DNA of 18,505 nt from JALHSV01 sp964553535 (GCA_964553535.1 CAZKLK010000019.1:1-18505); one strand, 5' to 3'; shown: positions 1-7,895, numbered from the stretch's first letter. Notes: generated from the sequence alone by a model not told the origin. Numbers and translations: made by a program.

Positions 1-43
1 GAGGACCGTTGGCGCGGGTGTTGTCACAGAGGTTGTCCAGTAA
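1..43 (+). CDS. tuf: Elongation factor Tu, C-terminal end (partial)
   Basis: The first 43 bases read, in the frame starting at position 2, as RTVGAGVVTEVVQ followed by TAA at 41-43. This matches the conserved C-terminal strand of EF-Tu (G-R-T-V-G-A-G-V-V-T), the GTPase that delivers aminoacyl-tRNA to the ribosome. A tuf gene directly upstream of rpsJ is the common arrangement of the str-S10 junction. Only 13 codons are inside the window, so the rest of the protein cannot be judged. Confidence 0.9.
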   Translation, partial: RTVGAGVVTEVVQ

Positions 44-87
44 ATGAACGTTCAAAGATTACTTAGTTTACATAAAGAGAGAACAAA

Positions 88-393
88 GTGAACCAGAAGA
101 TCAGAATAAAATTAAGAGCCTATGACCATCGGATACTCGACAGATCGGTAAAGGAGATTGTGGATACCGTTCAACGTACCGGAGCAAGGATAGCCGGTCC
201 CGTACCATTGCCGACAAGAATAAGCAGAGTGACTGTTCTCCGGTCTCCTCACGTGGACAAAAAATCCCGGGAGCAGTTTGAAATCAGGACTCATAAGAGA
301 CTGATCGATATTGTTGATCCAACTCCACAGACTGTTGACGCGCTTATGAAATTGGAGCTTGCGGCAGGCGTGGACGTGGAAATCAAGTTATGA
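88..393 (+). CDS. rpsJ: 30S ribosomal protein S10
   Basis: This 101-residue protein is the usual length for S10, a 30S head protein that also acts in transcription antitermination as NusE. The N-terminus (MNQKIRIKLRAYDHR) and the internal segment RTGARIAGPVPLPTR are diagnostic, and the tail ends in the typical GVDVEIKL. The start is GTG at 88, preceded only by a weak purine-rich stretch (AAAGAGAG) and no strong Shine-Dalgarno. It opens the S10 operon section, 44 nt after tuf. A 12-bp palindrome TGACAGCTGTCA overlies its stop codon. Confidence 0.97.
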   Translation: MNQKIRIKLRAYDHRILDRSVKEIVDTVQRTGARIAGPVPLPTRISRVTVLRSPHVDKKSREQFEIRTHKRLIDIVDPTPQTVDALMKLELAAGVDVEIKL

Positions 394-454
394 CAGCTGT
401 CAATGCGGCGAATGGGCATAATGCGGAATTAGGGGTTAACATGGAGATGTTTAA

Positions 455-1066
455 ATGTTAGGAATATTTGGCAAAAAGCTTGGGATGACGCAGATTTACC
501 TGGAGGATGGGAGAGCATGTCCGGTCACCGTGGTTGAAGCGGGGCCGTGTTGTGTCGTTCAGGTAAAAACTTTGGACAATGATGGTTACGAGGCGGTTAA
601 AATAGGGTTTTCAGAAGTAAAAGATAAGAAAGTCAGCAAGCCGGTTTTAGGCAGCTTTAAAAAGGCGGGCGTTAAGTCTTACAGACTTCTGAGGGAACTT
701 CCCACTGGCGGTTTGAAGGTTGGTGAATTTATTACTGTCGACAAATTTATTAGAGGTGACAGGATTTCGGTGTCAGGGGTATCGAAAGGCAAGGGATTCC
801 AGGGGGTTATGAAAAGGCATCACTTTGCCGGCGGTCCGGGGTCCCATGGATCGATGTTCAACAGGGCGCCGGGTTCGATTGGCGCCAGTTCATTCCCATC
901 GCGGGTTTGGAAGAATCAGAAAATGCCCGGACATATGGGATCAGCGAGGGTGACTGTCAAAAATCTTGAAATCGTCGAAGTTAAAGCTGATCAGAATATC
1001 CTTCTGATCAAAGGGGCAGTCCCGGGGGCAATCGGTTCAATAATCGAGATCAGGAAGGAATATTGA
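455..1066 (+). CDS. rplC: 50S ribosomal protein L3
   Basis: L3 is a primary 23S rRNA-binding assembly protein whose loop reaches toward the peptidyl transferase centre. The 203-residue product starts MLGIFGKKLGMTQIY and contains the family signature around GKGFQGVMKRHHF, the glycine-rich GGPGSHGSMFNRAPGSIG, and ASSFPSRVWKNQKMPGHMG at the tip of the extension. ATG at 455 has GGAGAT about 6 nt upstream. The 61-nt gap after rpsJ holds no gene. The stop is 1 nt from the rplD start, implying translational coupling. Confidence 0.98.
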   Translation: MLGIFGKKLGMTQIYLEDGRACPVTVVEAGPCCVVQVKTLDNDGYEAVKIGFSEVKDKKVSKPVLGSFKKAGVKSYRLLRELPTGGLKVGEFITVDKFIRGDRISVSGVSKGKGFQGVMKRHHFAGGPGSHGSMFNRAPGSIGASSFPSRVWKNQKMPGHMGSARVTVKNLEIVEVKADQNILLIKGAVPGAIGSIIEIRKEY

Positions 1067-1067
1067 T

Positions 1068-1688
1068 ATGCCGGAAGTAGAAATAAAAGACAGGGACAAC
1101 AGGATTATTGAAAAGATGACCCTGCGCGAGGACGTATTTGGCGGCCCGTCAAAAAAAGCTATTCTGCATGAGGTTGTCGTTAATTACCTTGCAAACCAGA
1201 GACAGGGCACTCACGCTACGAAGACCAGGGGGCTTGTGAGCGGAGGCGGCAGGAAACCTTACCGGCAGAAAAAAACCGGGAGGGCCAGGGCGGGGAGCAA
1301 CAGGTCGCCGATATGGAGAGGCGGTGGTACGATTTTCGGACCGCAGCCAAGAGGATATTCCTATAAGGTTCCGAAGAAGGTGAGAAGGCGTGCGCTCATG
1401 ACAGCGCTTTGTGAGAAGCTCTCCGGAAATGAAATCGTGGTTGTGGATTCTGTTTCTATGGAGAATCCGAAGACAAAAGATATGCTGACGATGCTGCGAA
1501 ATCTGGGAATTGATAAGAAGAGCGTGCTGATCGTTCTTCCGGAGCACGACGATGCCGTGGCGCTTTCTGTCCGGAATATCCCGGGGGTTGCGGTAACAAG
1601 ATACATGGATCTGAATACTTATGATGTGCTCAGGCCGGACATTCTTCTCATGACAAGAGAAGCATTTGCCAAATTAGGGGAAATGTAG
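1068..1688 (+). CDS. rplD: 50S ribosomal protein L4
   Basis: L4 binds 23S rRNA and lines the peptide exit tunnel; in some gammaproteobacteria it also represses the S10 operon, but that is not established outside that group. The 206-residue protein carries the extended internal loop with TKTRGLVSGGGRKPYRQK and GRARAGSNRSPIWRGGG, and the following GPQPRGYSYKVPKK. The start is ATG one base after the rplC stop. Length and domain order are normal for a bacterial L4. Confidence 0.98.
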   Translation: MPEVEIKDRDNRIIEKMTLREDVFGGPSKKAILHEVVVNYLANQRQGTHATKTRGLVSGGGRKPYRQKKTGRARAGSNRSPIWRGGGTIFGPQPRGYSYKVPKKVRRRALMTALCEKLSGNEIVVVDSVSMENPKTKDMLTMLRNLGIDKKSVLIVLPEHDDAVALSVRNIPGVAVTRYMDLNTYDVLRPDILLMTREAFAKLGEM

Positions 1689-1694
1689 GGGATC

Positions 1695-1985
1695 ATGAAG
1701 AATATTTATACGATACTCAGAAAGCCCCTTTTTACGGAAAAGGGGAGCAGTCTCAAAGAGATGCATAATAAGATACTTATTGAGGTTGCAAAGGATGCCA
1801 ATAAGCTCGAGATAAAAAAAGCCGTTGAGAGCATTTTCAACGTAAAGGTGGAAAGCGTGGCTACACTCGCTGACCGCGGCAAATGGAAACGATATGGGAA
1901 GTTCATAGGGAAGAAACCGGACAGGAAAAAGGCAATCATAACCCTTAAAAAGGGGCAGAAACTTGATTTTATTGAAGGTGCATAA
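1695..1985 (+). CDS. rplW: 50S ribosomal protein L23
   Basis: L23 sits at the peptide tunnel exit and is the docking site for trigger factor and SRP. The 96-residue product shows the typical start with TEKGSSL (normally T-E-K), the middle motif IKKAVESIFNVKVESVAT, and KRYGKFIGKKPDRKKAIITL near the end. ATG at 1695 follows AGGGGATC. The stop is directly followed by the rplB ATG with no spacer, so the two are likely translationally coupled. Confidence 0.97.
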   Translation: MKNIYTILRKPLFTEKGSSLKEMHNKILIEVAKDANKLEIKKAVESIFNVKVESVATLADRGKWKRYGKFIGKKPDRKKAIITLKKGQKLDFIEGA

Positions 1986-2804
1986 ATGGCAATAAAAAAA
2001 TATAATGCTACATCTCCGGGCAGGAGGTTTCAATCGGTTTCCGACTTTGCTGAAATCACAACGGATATTCCGGAAAAGTCACTTTTAAAGCCTCTTGGGA
2101 AGACAGGGGGCAGAAATAATGCCGGTCAGGTTACGGTATGGCACAGGGGCGGCGGAAACAGAAGAGCTCTCAGAATAATTGATTTTAAGAGAGACAAGGC
2201 GGGAATCCCCGCCCGGGTAAGAACAATAGAATATGACCCGAACAGGTCAGCGCGGATCGCGCTTCTTCAATACAAAGACGGTGAAAAGAGATATATTATT
2301 GCGCCTGCCGGACTTCGTATCGGCGACGAGGTTGTCTCGGGAAAGGGCGTGGAGATAAAGGCGGGAAACTCTTTGCCGCTGGGCGATATGCCGTTGGGAA
2401 CGTTTATTCATAATATCGAATTGAGGCCCGGACAGGGGGCAAAGCTTGTCAGAAGCGCGGGAACATCGGCCCAGCTTGTTGCTAAGGAAGACAAGTATGC
2501 TCAAGTCAAGCTTTCATCCGGTGAAGTGCGGTTTATCCCTTTGAATTGCAGCGCGACAATCGGCCAGGTCAGCAACCCTGATCACGAAAATATTTCTTAC
2601 GGCAAGGCCGGCCGGATACGATGGTTTGGTAGAAGGCCTGTTGTGAGAGGCGTTGCTATGAATCCGATAGACCATCCCCTTGGCGGCGGAGAAGGGAAGG
2701 CTTCAGGAGGCCGGCCGGCGTGCACGCCGTGGGGCAAGCCCGAAGGCGTTAAAACGAGGCAGAATAAGAGAACCGACAGGTTAATTATCAAGAGGAGGAA
2801 ATAG
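1986..2804 (+). CDS. rplB: 50S ribosomal protein L2
   Basis: L2 is an essential 23S rRNA-binding protein needed for subunit association and peptidyl transferase activity. The 272-residue protein begins with the A-T-S-P-G-R-R-F block and carries KTGGRNNAGQVTVWHRGGG, the SH3/OB-like core (IEYDPNRSARIALL), and the C-terminal RNA-contact segment MNPIDHPLGGGEGK. The functionally important histidine (residue 230 counting Met, E. coli His229) is kept. The second histidine of the usual DHPHGGGEG motif is leucine here (residue 232). Confidence 0.98.
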   Translation: MAIKKYNATSPGRRFQSVSDFAEITTDIPEKSLLKPLGKTGGRNNAGQVTVWHRGGGNRRALRIIDFKRDKAGIPARVRTIEYDPNRSARIALLQYKDGEKRYIIAPAGLRIGDEVVSGKGVEIKAGNSLPLGDMPLGTFIHNIELRPGQGAKLVRSAGTSAQLVAKEDKYAQVKLSSGEVRFIPLNCSATIGQVSNPDHENISYGKAGRIRWFGRRPVVRGVAMNPIDHPLGGGEGKASGGRPACTPWGKPEGVKTRQNKRTDRLIIKRRK

Positions 2805-2805
2805 A

Positions 2806-3090
2806 TTGGCGAGATCCTTAAAAAAAGGCCCGTTTGTTGATGAAAAACTGATGAAAAAAGTTAAGCTCATGATAGAGAGCGGCGAAAAAAAACTTATCAA
2901 AACATGGTCAAGACGGTCAACAATTATCCCTGATTTTATCGGATACACATTTGCGGTACATAACGGGAGGAAATTTATTCCGGTATATGTAACGGAGAAC
3001 ATGGTCGGTCACAAGCTTGGGGAATTTGCACCAACCAGAACTTTCAAGAGTCATGCAGGCGCGGAAAAGGCAGCGCCCGCAAAAGGTTAA
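2806..3090 (+). CDS. rpsS: 30S ribosomal protein S19
   Basis: S19 forms a complex with S13 in the 30S head and contacts the A- and P-site tRNAs. The 94-residue product starts with the classic ARSLKKGPFVD and has TWSRRSTIIPDFIGYTFAVHNGRKFIPVYV and GHKLGEFAPTRTF. The start codon is TTG at 2806, supported by GAGGAGG at 2792-2798; no in-frame ATG lies nearby at the N-terminus. It follows rplB by 1 nt. Confidence 0.97.
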   Translation: MARSLKKGPFVDEKLMKKVKLMIESGEKKLIKTWSRRSTIIPDFIGYTFAVHNGRKFIPVYVTENMVGHKLGEFAPTRTFKSHAGAEKAAPAKG

Positions 3091-3103
3091 AAGAGGATTT
3101 CTC

Positions 3104-3433
3104 ATGGAATCAAGGGCCATTTTGAAATATGCGCGGATAACGCCAAGGAAGGCGCGGAGAGTGATTGATCTTGTGAAGCACAAGAATGCCGGGGATGCCC
3201 TGATTTTTCTCAGGCACATGCCGTACAGGGGGGCAAGGCATATAGCAAAGCTTCTTAAATCTGCGATGGCAAACGCCGAGCAGAAAAAAGCCGTCAACCC
3301 TGAAGATATGAAGATTGTTCAGGCATATGTCGATCAGGGGCCTGTTATGAAACGCATGGAACCGAGAGCGATGGGAAGGGCGAACACTATCAGAAAGAGA
3401 ACTTCCCATATAACCCTGGTTCTATCAGAGTAA
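3104..3433 (+). CDS. rplV: 50S ribosomal protein L22
   Basis: L22 binds 23S rRNA and its hairpin lines the exit tunnel; changes in the hairpin are a known route to macrolide resistance. The open frame extends upstream into rpsS, but the real start is ATG at 3104 (MESRAILKYARITPRKAR), preceded by GAGGA at 3093-3097, giving 109 residues as expected for the family. Conserved segments include ITPRKARRVIDLV and the C-terminal RAMGRANTIRKRTSHITLVL. Confidence 0.96.
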   Translation: MESRAILKYARITPRKARRVIDLVKHKNAGDALIFLRHMPYRGARHIAKLLKSAMANAEQKKAVNPEDMKIVQAYVDQGPVMKRMEPRAMGRANTIRKRTSHITLVLSE

Positions 3434-3453
3434 GGTTAATAGGGAGGTATGTT

Positions 3454-4101
3454 TTGGGCCAGAAGACACATCCGATAGGAAACAGACTCGGGATTATCAA
3501 GACCTGGGATTCAAGATGGTTTGCAGCCAAGGGCTACAATGATCTGTTGCTTGAAGATATAACGATCAGGAAGAAGCTCAAAGAAAGGCTTTTTCATGCC
3601 GGCGTTCCTAAAATTGAGATTGAGAGGGCCGGTCAAAACATGAGGATAATCATTTATACGGCCCGGCCCGGCATTATTATCGGCAAGAAAGGGTCCGAGG
3701 TTGAGAAGCTTAGAAAAGATTTGAAGGGAATGACCGGGAAAGAGGTTTCGATTGATATTAAAGAAATAAGAAAGCCTGAGGTGGATGCCCAGCTTGTTGC
3801 CGAGAATGTGGCTATTCAGCTTGAAAAACGGATTGCATTCAGGCGGGCGATGAAAAAATCAGTGGCTTCCGCCCTCAGGTTCGGCACCCTTGGAGTTAAA
3901 ATCTCTTGTTCCGGAAGACTGTCAGGAGCTGAAATAGCGCGGTCGGAATGGTACAGGGAAGGAAGAGTTCCGCTCCACACGTTTCGGGCTGATATACATT
4001 ATGGATTTGCAAAAGCCAGGACGACATATGGAATTATCGGAGTTAAAGTCTGGATGTACCATGGCGATATCCTTCCGGAAAGTAAATCAAAGGAAGTATA
4101 G
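3454..4101 (+). CDS. rpsC: 30S ribosomal protein S3
   Basis: S3 lies at the mRNA entry channel and contributes helicase activity with S4 and S5. The 215-residue protein begins GQKTHPIGNRLGI, has a type II KH domain around residues 39-107 with the GKKG loop at 77-80, and a C-terminal S3 domain (GVKISCSGRLSGAEIAR, HTFRADIHYGFAKA, GVKVWMYHGDI). The start is TTG at 3454 with GGGAGG at 3442-3447. An ATG at 3449 is out of frame. Confidence 0.97.
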   Translation: MGQKTHPIGNRLGIIKTWDSRWFAAKGYNDLLLEDITIRKKLKERLFHAGVPKIEIERAGQNMRIIIYTARPGIIIGKKGSEVEKLRKDLKGMTGKEVSIDIKEIRKPEVDAQLVAENVAIQLEKRIAFRRAMKKSVASALRFGTLGVKISCSGRLSGAEIARSEWYREGRVPLHTFRADIHYGFAKARTTYGIIGVKVWMYHGDILPESKSKEV

Positions 4102-4109
4102 GTGATACC

Positions 4110-4529
4110 ATGCTGATGCCCAAGAAGGTTAAATTCAGAAAGATGCAAAAGGGGCGGATGAACGGGAAGGCATATTGCGGTTCAATTGTATCGTTCGGGG
4201 AATTTGGCTTAAAGGCTATTGAACCGGGCTGGGTGTCAAGCCAGCAGATTGAGGCGGCAAGAATCGCGATCACCCGTCATGCCAAGAGAGGCTGCAAGGT
4301 GTGGATCAGGATATTTCCCGACAAACCGATTACAAAAAAACCGGCGGAGACAAGAATGGGGAAGGGTAAGGGAGCCCCCGAATACTGGGTGGCCGTTGTC
4401 AGGCCGGGCAGAATTCTTTATGAGATGTCAGGCGTGACGGAAGAAACAGCGAGGGAGGCTATGCGTCTTGCTTCGCATAAATTGCCGGTCGGGACTAAAT
4501 TTGTCAAACGTGATGAGGAGGTGCTGTGA
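4110..4529 (+). CDS. rplP: 50S ribosomal protein L16
   Basis: L16 organises the A-site region of the 50S subunit and contacts tRNA. The 139-residue product starts MLMPKKVKFRKMQKGRM, equivalent to the usual ML-x-PKR-x-K-x-RK, which favours the first ATG over the one two codons later. It contains the conserved IFPDKPITKKPAETRMGKGK and EYWVAVVRPGRILYEM blocks, the former including the arginine that is hydroxylated in E. coli L16. The end overlaps the rpmC start by 4 nt. Confidence 0.97.
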   Translation: MLMPKKVKFRKMQKGRMNGKAYCGSIVSFGEFGLKAIEPGWVSSQQIEAARIAITRHAKRGCKVWIRIFPDKPITKKPAETRMGKGKGAPEYWVAVVRPGRILYEMSGVTEETAREAMRLASHKLPVGTKFVKRDEEVL

Positions 4530-4729
4530 AACCATCGGAACTCAGATCTTTGACGGCAGATGAATTGGGGCGAAGGGAATATGACCTCAGGAAAGAACTT
4601 TTTAACCTGAGATTTCAACTCGCTACAGGTGAAATAGAGAACCCTATGCGCATAAGGACTGTAAGAAAGAATATTGCCAGGGTGTTGACCGCAAAGAGTG
4701 AAAAATTGAGGGTTAAGAGCGGGAAGTAA
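4526..4729 (+). CDS. rpmC: 50S ribosomal protein L29
   Basis: L29 is a small helical-hairpin protein near the tunnel exit beside L23. The 67-residue sequence has the family pattern S-E-L-R-S-L-T-A-D-E-L, KELFNLRFQLATGEIENP and RTVRKNIARVLT. The start is GTG at 4526, overlapping the rplP stop in the GTGA form, with GAGGAGG just upstream. The C-terminal basic tail (KSEKLRVKSGK) is ordinary for the family. Confidence 0.96.
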   Translation: MKPSELRSLTADELGRREYDLRKELFNLRFQLATGEIENPMRIRTVRKNIARVLTAKSEKLRVKSGK

Positions 4730-4767
4730 AAAGTTTTTCAAATGTAACCATCAGGAGAGAGGTAGAG

Positions 4768-4995
4768 GTGTCGAAAAGGATATACACAGGAACAGTACTC
4801 AGCAATAAAATGGATAAAACGGTTGTTGTCGCGGTTACGAATCTTTTCCAGCACCCTGTTTACAAGAAAACGGTAAAAAGGGTGACAAAGTTCAAAGCCC
4901 ATGATGAGAACAATAAATGTCAGATCGGCGATACCGTTAAAATTATTGAGACGAGGCCTCTCAGTAAAGAGAAGCGGTGGCTGGTCATAGAATAG
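4768..4995 (+). CDS. rpsQ: 30S ribosomal protein S17
   Basis: S17 is an OB-fold primary binder of 16S rRNA in the 30S body. The 75-residue protein shows the expected GTVLSNKMDKTVVVAV, HPVYKKTVKRVTKFKAHDE and the signature GDTVKIIETRPLSKEKRW. The start is GTG at 4768, preceded by GGAGAGAGG. It follows rpmC by 38 nt and precedes rplN by 22 nt. Confidence 0.97.
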   Translation: MSKRIYTGTVLSNKMDKTVVVAVTNLFQHPVYKKTVKRVTKFKAHDENNKCQIGDTVKIIETRPLSKEKRWLVIE

Positions 4996-5017
4996 TGTTT
5001 GAATGGAGTGATGAAAG

Positions 5018-5386
5018 ATGATTCAGTTGCGGAGCATGCTTGAGGTAGCGGATAATTCAGGCGCTAAAAAAGTGCAGTGTATTAAGGTCCTGGGAGGCTT
5101 TCACAGAAGGTATGCAAGGCTCGGTGATTTGGTGGTCGTAAGCGTCAAGGAAGCCTTGCCGGACAGTAATATTAAAAAGGGTTCAGTCGCAAAGGCTGTT
5201 GTGGTGCGGACGAGGAAAGAGCAGAGACGGGCCGACGGCTCCTATATCCGTTTTGACCAGAACGCAGTTGTGCTGATCAACCCTCAGGGCGAGCCGGTGG
5301 GGACAAGGATATTTGGACCTGTGGCAAGGGAACTCCGGTGGAAGGAGTTTACAAAGATTATTTCCCTGGCTCCCGAAGTGTTATAG
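5018..5386 (+). CDS. rplN: 50S ribosomal protein L14
   Basis: L14 is a beta-barrel 50S protein at the subunit interface and the target of the silencing factor RsfS. The 122-residue product begins MIQLRSMLEVADNSGAKK and shows GDLVVVSVKEALPDS, RADGSYIRFDQNAVVLIN and GTRIFGPVARELR, all typical. ATG at 5018 follows GGAGTGATGAAAG. Length is exactly that of most bacterial L14 proteins. Confidence 0.98.
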   Translation: MIQLRSMLEVADNSGAKKVQCIKVLGGFHRRYARLGDLVVVSVKEALPDSNIKKGSVAKAVVVRTRKEQRRADGSYIRFDQNAVVLINPQGEPVGTRIFGPVARELRWKEFTKIISLAPEVL

Positions 5387-5393
5387 GAGAATT

Positions 5394-5711
5394 ATGGGGT
5401 TGGGTATAAAGAAAAACGATTCTATCGTAGTCATCAGCGGCAGGGAAAAAGGAAAAAGGGGACGGGTGCTGTCAGTGTATCCCTCGAAGGACAGCCTTCT
5501 CATAGAGAAGATCAATGTGATCAAGAAACATATGAAGCCGTCGAAAAAATATACTCAGGGGGGTATTATCGAGAAGGAAGCACCTGTGCATATATCCAAT
5601 GTCATGCTGATTTGCCCCAAATGCAGCAAACCGACGGGGATCAGCGCTATGTCGTTGCAGGGCGGCAAAAAAGTGCGTGCTTGTAAAAAATGCAGGGAGG
5701 TTATGGATTAG
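5394..5711 (+). CDS. rplX: 50S ribosomal protein L24, zinc-ribbon type
   Basis: L24 is an assembly-initiator protein with a KOW domain. The frame is open upstream into rplN, but ATG at 5394 (MGLGIKKNDSIVVISGREKGK) with TAGGAGAA just before it gives the normal 105 residues. The KOW motif covers roughly residues 5-40. The C-terminal part has two CxxC pairs (C74/C77 and C97/C100), the form that may bind zinc; many bacterial L24 proteins lack them. Confidence 0.96.
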   Translation: MGLGIKKNDSIVVISGREKGKRGRVLSVYPSKDSLLIEKINVIKKHMKPSKKYTQGGIIEKEAPVHISNVMLICPKCSKPTGISAMSLQGGKKVRACKKCREVMD

Positions 5712-5713
5712 CA

Positions 5714-6256
5714 ATGATTCCCAGATTGAAGGAGAAATATATTAAGGAAGTTGTTCCGAATATGATGAGGGAATTTTCCTATAAGAATATTATGGAAGTG
5801 CCTAAGATTGAAAAAATAGTTCTCAATGTCGGTCTCGGAGAGGCAATCCAGAATATCAAGCTGCTTGATGCCGCCCAGAAAGAGCTTTCGATGATTACCG
5901 GCCAGAAGGCCGTCGTTTCCAAAGCGAAGAAGTCTATTGCCGCCTTCAAGTTGCGAAAAGGCGCCCCGATTGGGTGCAAGGTCACTCTGCGCGGAAAAAT
6001 AATGTATGAGTTTCTCGACCGGTTCATCAGCCTGTCTCTTCCCCGGATACGGGATTTCAGGGGAATTTCGGGGAAATCATTCGACGGGCGAGGCAATTAT
6101 TCCCTTGGTCTCAAGGAGCAGTTTATATTCCCTGAAATCGATTATGATAAAGTGGAAATGGTTCACGGACTTGATGTCGTCTTCTGCACTTCAGCGAAGA
6201 CTGACAAGGAAAGCAAGGCTTTATTGCGTTATTTCGGAATGCCGTTCAGGAATTGA
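5714..6256 (+). CDS. rplE: 50S ribosomal protein L5
   Basis: L5 binds 5S rRNA and helps form the central protuberance and the bridge to S13. The start is taken as ATG at 5714 (MIPRLKEKYIKEVVP), giving 180 residues, the normal length; an earlier in-frame ATG at 5690 lies inside rplX. Family blocks are KIEKIVLNVGLGEA, TGQKAVVSKAKKSIAAFKLR, LRGKIMYEFLDR, RDFRGISGKSFDGRGNYSLG and the EIDYDKV tail region. The following 75-nt gap to the S14 gene holds no ORF. Confidence 0.96.
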   Translation: MIPRLKEKYIKEVVPNMMREFSYKNIMEVPKIEKIVLNVGLGEAIQNIKLLDAAQKELSMITGQKAVVSKAKKSIAAFKLRKGAPIGCKVTLRGKIMYEFLDRFISLSLPRIRDFRGISGKSFDGRGNYSLGLKEQFIFPEIDYDKVEMVHGLDVVFCTSAKTDKESKALLRYFGMPFRN

Positions 6257-6331
6257 CGTTTTTTTGTTGAGGGTTGCTGTTCCTTGTCCATAAAAACTGA
6301 CAATCGACAACTTTAGCAAACGGAGTGGTAA

Positions 6332-6517
6332 ATGGCAAAAATTTGCATGATAGAAAAAACCAAAAGGCCCCCGAAGTTTAAGGTGAGGAGTTATCACAGG
6401 TGTAAATTGTGCGGAAGGCCCCGGGCATACATCCGCAAGTACGGTATTTGTAGAATTTGTTTCCGGACTCTGGCGCTTGAGGGTCATATCCCCGGCGTGG
6501 TTAAGGCAAGCTGGTGA
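6332..6517 (+). CDS. rpsZ: 30S ribosomal protein S14, type Z (zinc-binding)
   Basis: S14 sits in the 30S head next to S3 and S10. At 61 residues this is the short zinc form, not the longer cysteine-free form of enterobacteria. C24/C27 and C40/C43 form a zinc ribbon (CKLC and CRIC), and the surrounding FKVRSYHRC, GRPRAYIRKYGICRICFR and the C-terminal VKASW are standard. It lies between rplE and rpsH, the normal spc-operon position. ATG at 6332 follows CGGAGTGG. Confidence 0.97.
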   Translation: MAKICMIEKTKRPPKFKVRSYHRCKLCGRPRAYIRKYGICRICFRTLALEGHIPGVVKASW

Positions 6518-6542
6518 GAAGGGCACTAATGGAGGTAAACGG

Positions 6543-6935
6543 ATGCTAACTGATCCAATTGCGGACATGTTGACGAGGATACGTAATGCCATGCGCATTA
6601 AATCTGACAAAGTTGACATGCCTATTTCCAAAATGAAGCTTGAGATAGCAAAGATTATGAAGGAAGAAGGATTTATCAGGGCCTATAAGATATTGAAGGA
6701 CAGGAAGCAGGGCATTCTGCGGGTTATCCCCAAATATTCGGATAATCAAAGTGTTATTACAGGCCTGAGAAGGGTTAGCAAGCCGGGCCGGAGATTTTAT
6801 GTAGGCAAGGATGAGATCCCGAAAGTAATGGGCGGTCTTGGGGTGGCGATATTGACGACATCCAGGGGCATCCTGACCGACAAGACATGCCGGCGCGAAG
6901 GCGTTGGCGGGGAAGTCATTTGTTATGTATGGTAG
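6543..6935 (+). CDS. rpsH: 30S ribosomal protein S8
   Basis: S8 is a primary 16S rRNA binder of the central domain; in E. coli it represses the spc operon by binding near L5. The frame is open upstream, but the start is ATG at 6543 (MLTDPIADMLTRIRNA), with GGAGG at 6531-6535, giving 130 residues. The C-terminal signature region includes RVSKPGRRFYVG and GGLGVAILTTSRGILTDK. The last residues, GGEVICYVW, are the usual end. Confidence 0.97.
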   Translation: MLTDPIADMLTRIRNAMRIKSDKVDMPISKMKLEIAKIMKEEGFIRAYKILKDRKQGILRVIPKYSDNQSVITGLRRVSKPGRRFYVGKDEIPKVMGGLGVAILTTSRGILTDKTCRREGVGGEVICYVW

Positions 6936-6950
6936 AGGATTGGAGATAGT

Positions 6951-7493
6951 ATGTCACGAATAGGCAAAAAACCAATAGAGATACCCGATGGCATTGCCGT
7001 GGAGGTCCAGGGGGGGGCGGTGCAGGTGAAGGGCCCGAAAGGGGAATTGAGATGGACATATCCTGATAAAATAAGCGTTGCGGTAGATGGCCGGAGCGTT
7101 TCAGTGGCGCGGTCCGGGGAAACAAAGCCTGCGCGCGAGCTCCACGGTCTTGCCAGAAGTGTCATATCCAATATGGTTGCCGGTGTGTCGCAGGGGTATA
7201 AAATTGTTCTCGACATCTCCGGCGTCGGATACAAGGCACAGGTTTCCGGTGGGAAGATTATGCTCTCACTCGGTTATTCTCATCCGATTGAGTTTCAACT
7301 GCCGCCGGGGATTTCGGCTTCAACTGATCAGAAACAGGTTCAGATTACCCTTGCCGGCATCGATAAGCAGCAGCTCGGACAAGTTGCGGCAAGTCTGAAT
7401 GCATTAAGGCGCCCTGATGTGTATAAGGGGAAGGGAGTCAGGTACTCAGGACAAAGGCTTAAGCTAAAGGTCGGAAAAGCCGGCAAAAAATAA
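6951..7493 (+). CDS. rplF: 50S ribosomal protein L6
   Basis: L6 sits near the sarcin-ricin loop and the factor-binding site. The 180-residue protein starts MSRIGKKPIEIPDGIAV, has GPKGELRW, and in its second repeat the GVSQGYKIVLDISGVGYKAQV and LGYSHPIEFQLPPGI blocks, ending with RRPDVYKGKGVRYSGQ. Both tandem L6 domains are intact. ATG at 6951 lies 15 nt after rpsH. Confidence 0.98.
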   Translation: MSRIGKKPIEIPDGIAVEVQGGAVQVKGPKGELRWTYPDKISVAVDGRSVSVARSGETKPARELHGLARSVISNMVAGVSQGYKIVLDISGVGYKAQVSGGKIMLSLGYSHPIEFQLPPGISASTDQKQVQITLAGIDKQQLGQVAASLNALRRPDVYKGKGVRYSGQRLKLKVGKAGKK

Positions 7494-7532
7494 TAAGCAT
7501 CTGTAAAGTGCTGTGACAGGGTGGAGGTTGTT

Positions 7533-7895
7533 TTGACTGAGAACAAAAAAGAGGCGAGAAAAAGAAGACATGTCAGGATACGGAAGAAGGTATCCGGAAC
7601 TCCTGAGAGGCTGCGACTGTCTGTCTATCGCAGCCTGAATCACATATATGCCCAGTTGATTGATGACTCGAAGGGATATACTGTTGTTTCAGCTTCGACC
7701 CTTGACAAGGAATTGCAGTCTGAGAAGGCGCATAGAGGGAACGTTCAGGCGGCAAGTCAGGTGGGCGCGCTGCTTGCGAAAAGGGCTCTGGACAAAGGCA
7801 TTAAACAGGTGGTCTTTGACAGAAGCGGATACCTGTATCACGGAACTGTTAAGGCCCTGGCGGAAGCCGTTAGAGAAGCAGGGCTTGAATTCTGA
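7533..7895 (+). CDS. rplR: 50S ribosomal protein L18
   Basis: L18 binds 5S rRNA with L5. The open frame can begin at GTG 7521, but that codon overlaps the ribosome binding site GGAGG (7523-7527), so the real start is TTG at 7533. This gives a 120-residue product starting MTENKKEARKRRHVRIRKKV. Family blocks are RLSVYRSLNHIYAQLIDD, VSASTLDKE and the C-terminal FDRSGYLYHGTVKALAEAVREAGLEF. An 84-nt non-coding gap follows before rpsE. Confidence 0.95.
   Translation: MTENKKEARKRRHVRIRKKVSGTPERLRLSVYRSLNHIYAQLIDDSKGYTVVSASTLDKELQSEKAHRGNVQAASQVGALLAKRALDKGIKQVVFDRSGYLYHGTVKALAEAVREAGLEF

Noticed and set aside
391..402. Palindrome TGACAGCTGTCA over the rpsJ stop codon
   Set aside because: Only 12 bp without a loop or T-run; too short for a terminator, and operator function has no support.
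6284..6311. TTGTC-N10-GACAA small inverted repeat in the rplE-S14 gap
   Set aside because: A five-base stem with a ten-base loop occurs often by chance, and there is no T-run.
7521..7532. GTG at 7521 as start of L18
   Set aside because: It overlaps the SD that serves TTG 7533, and L18 homologs begin at the latter position.
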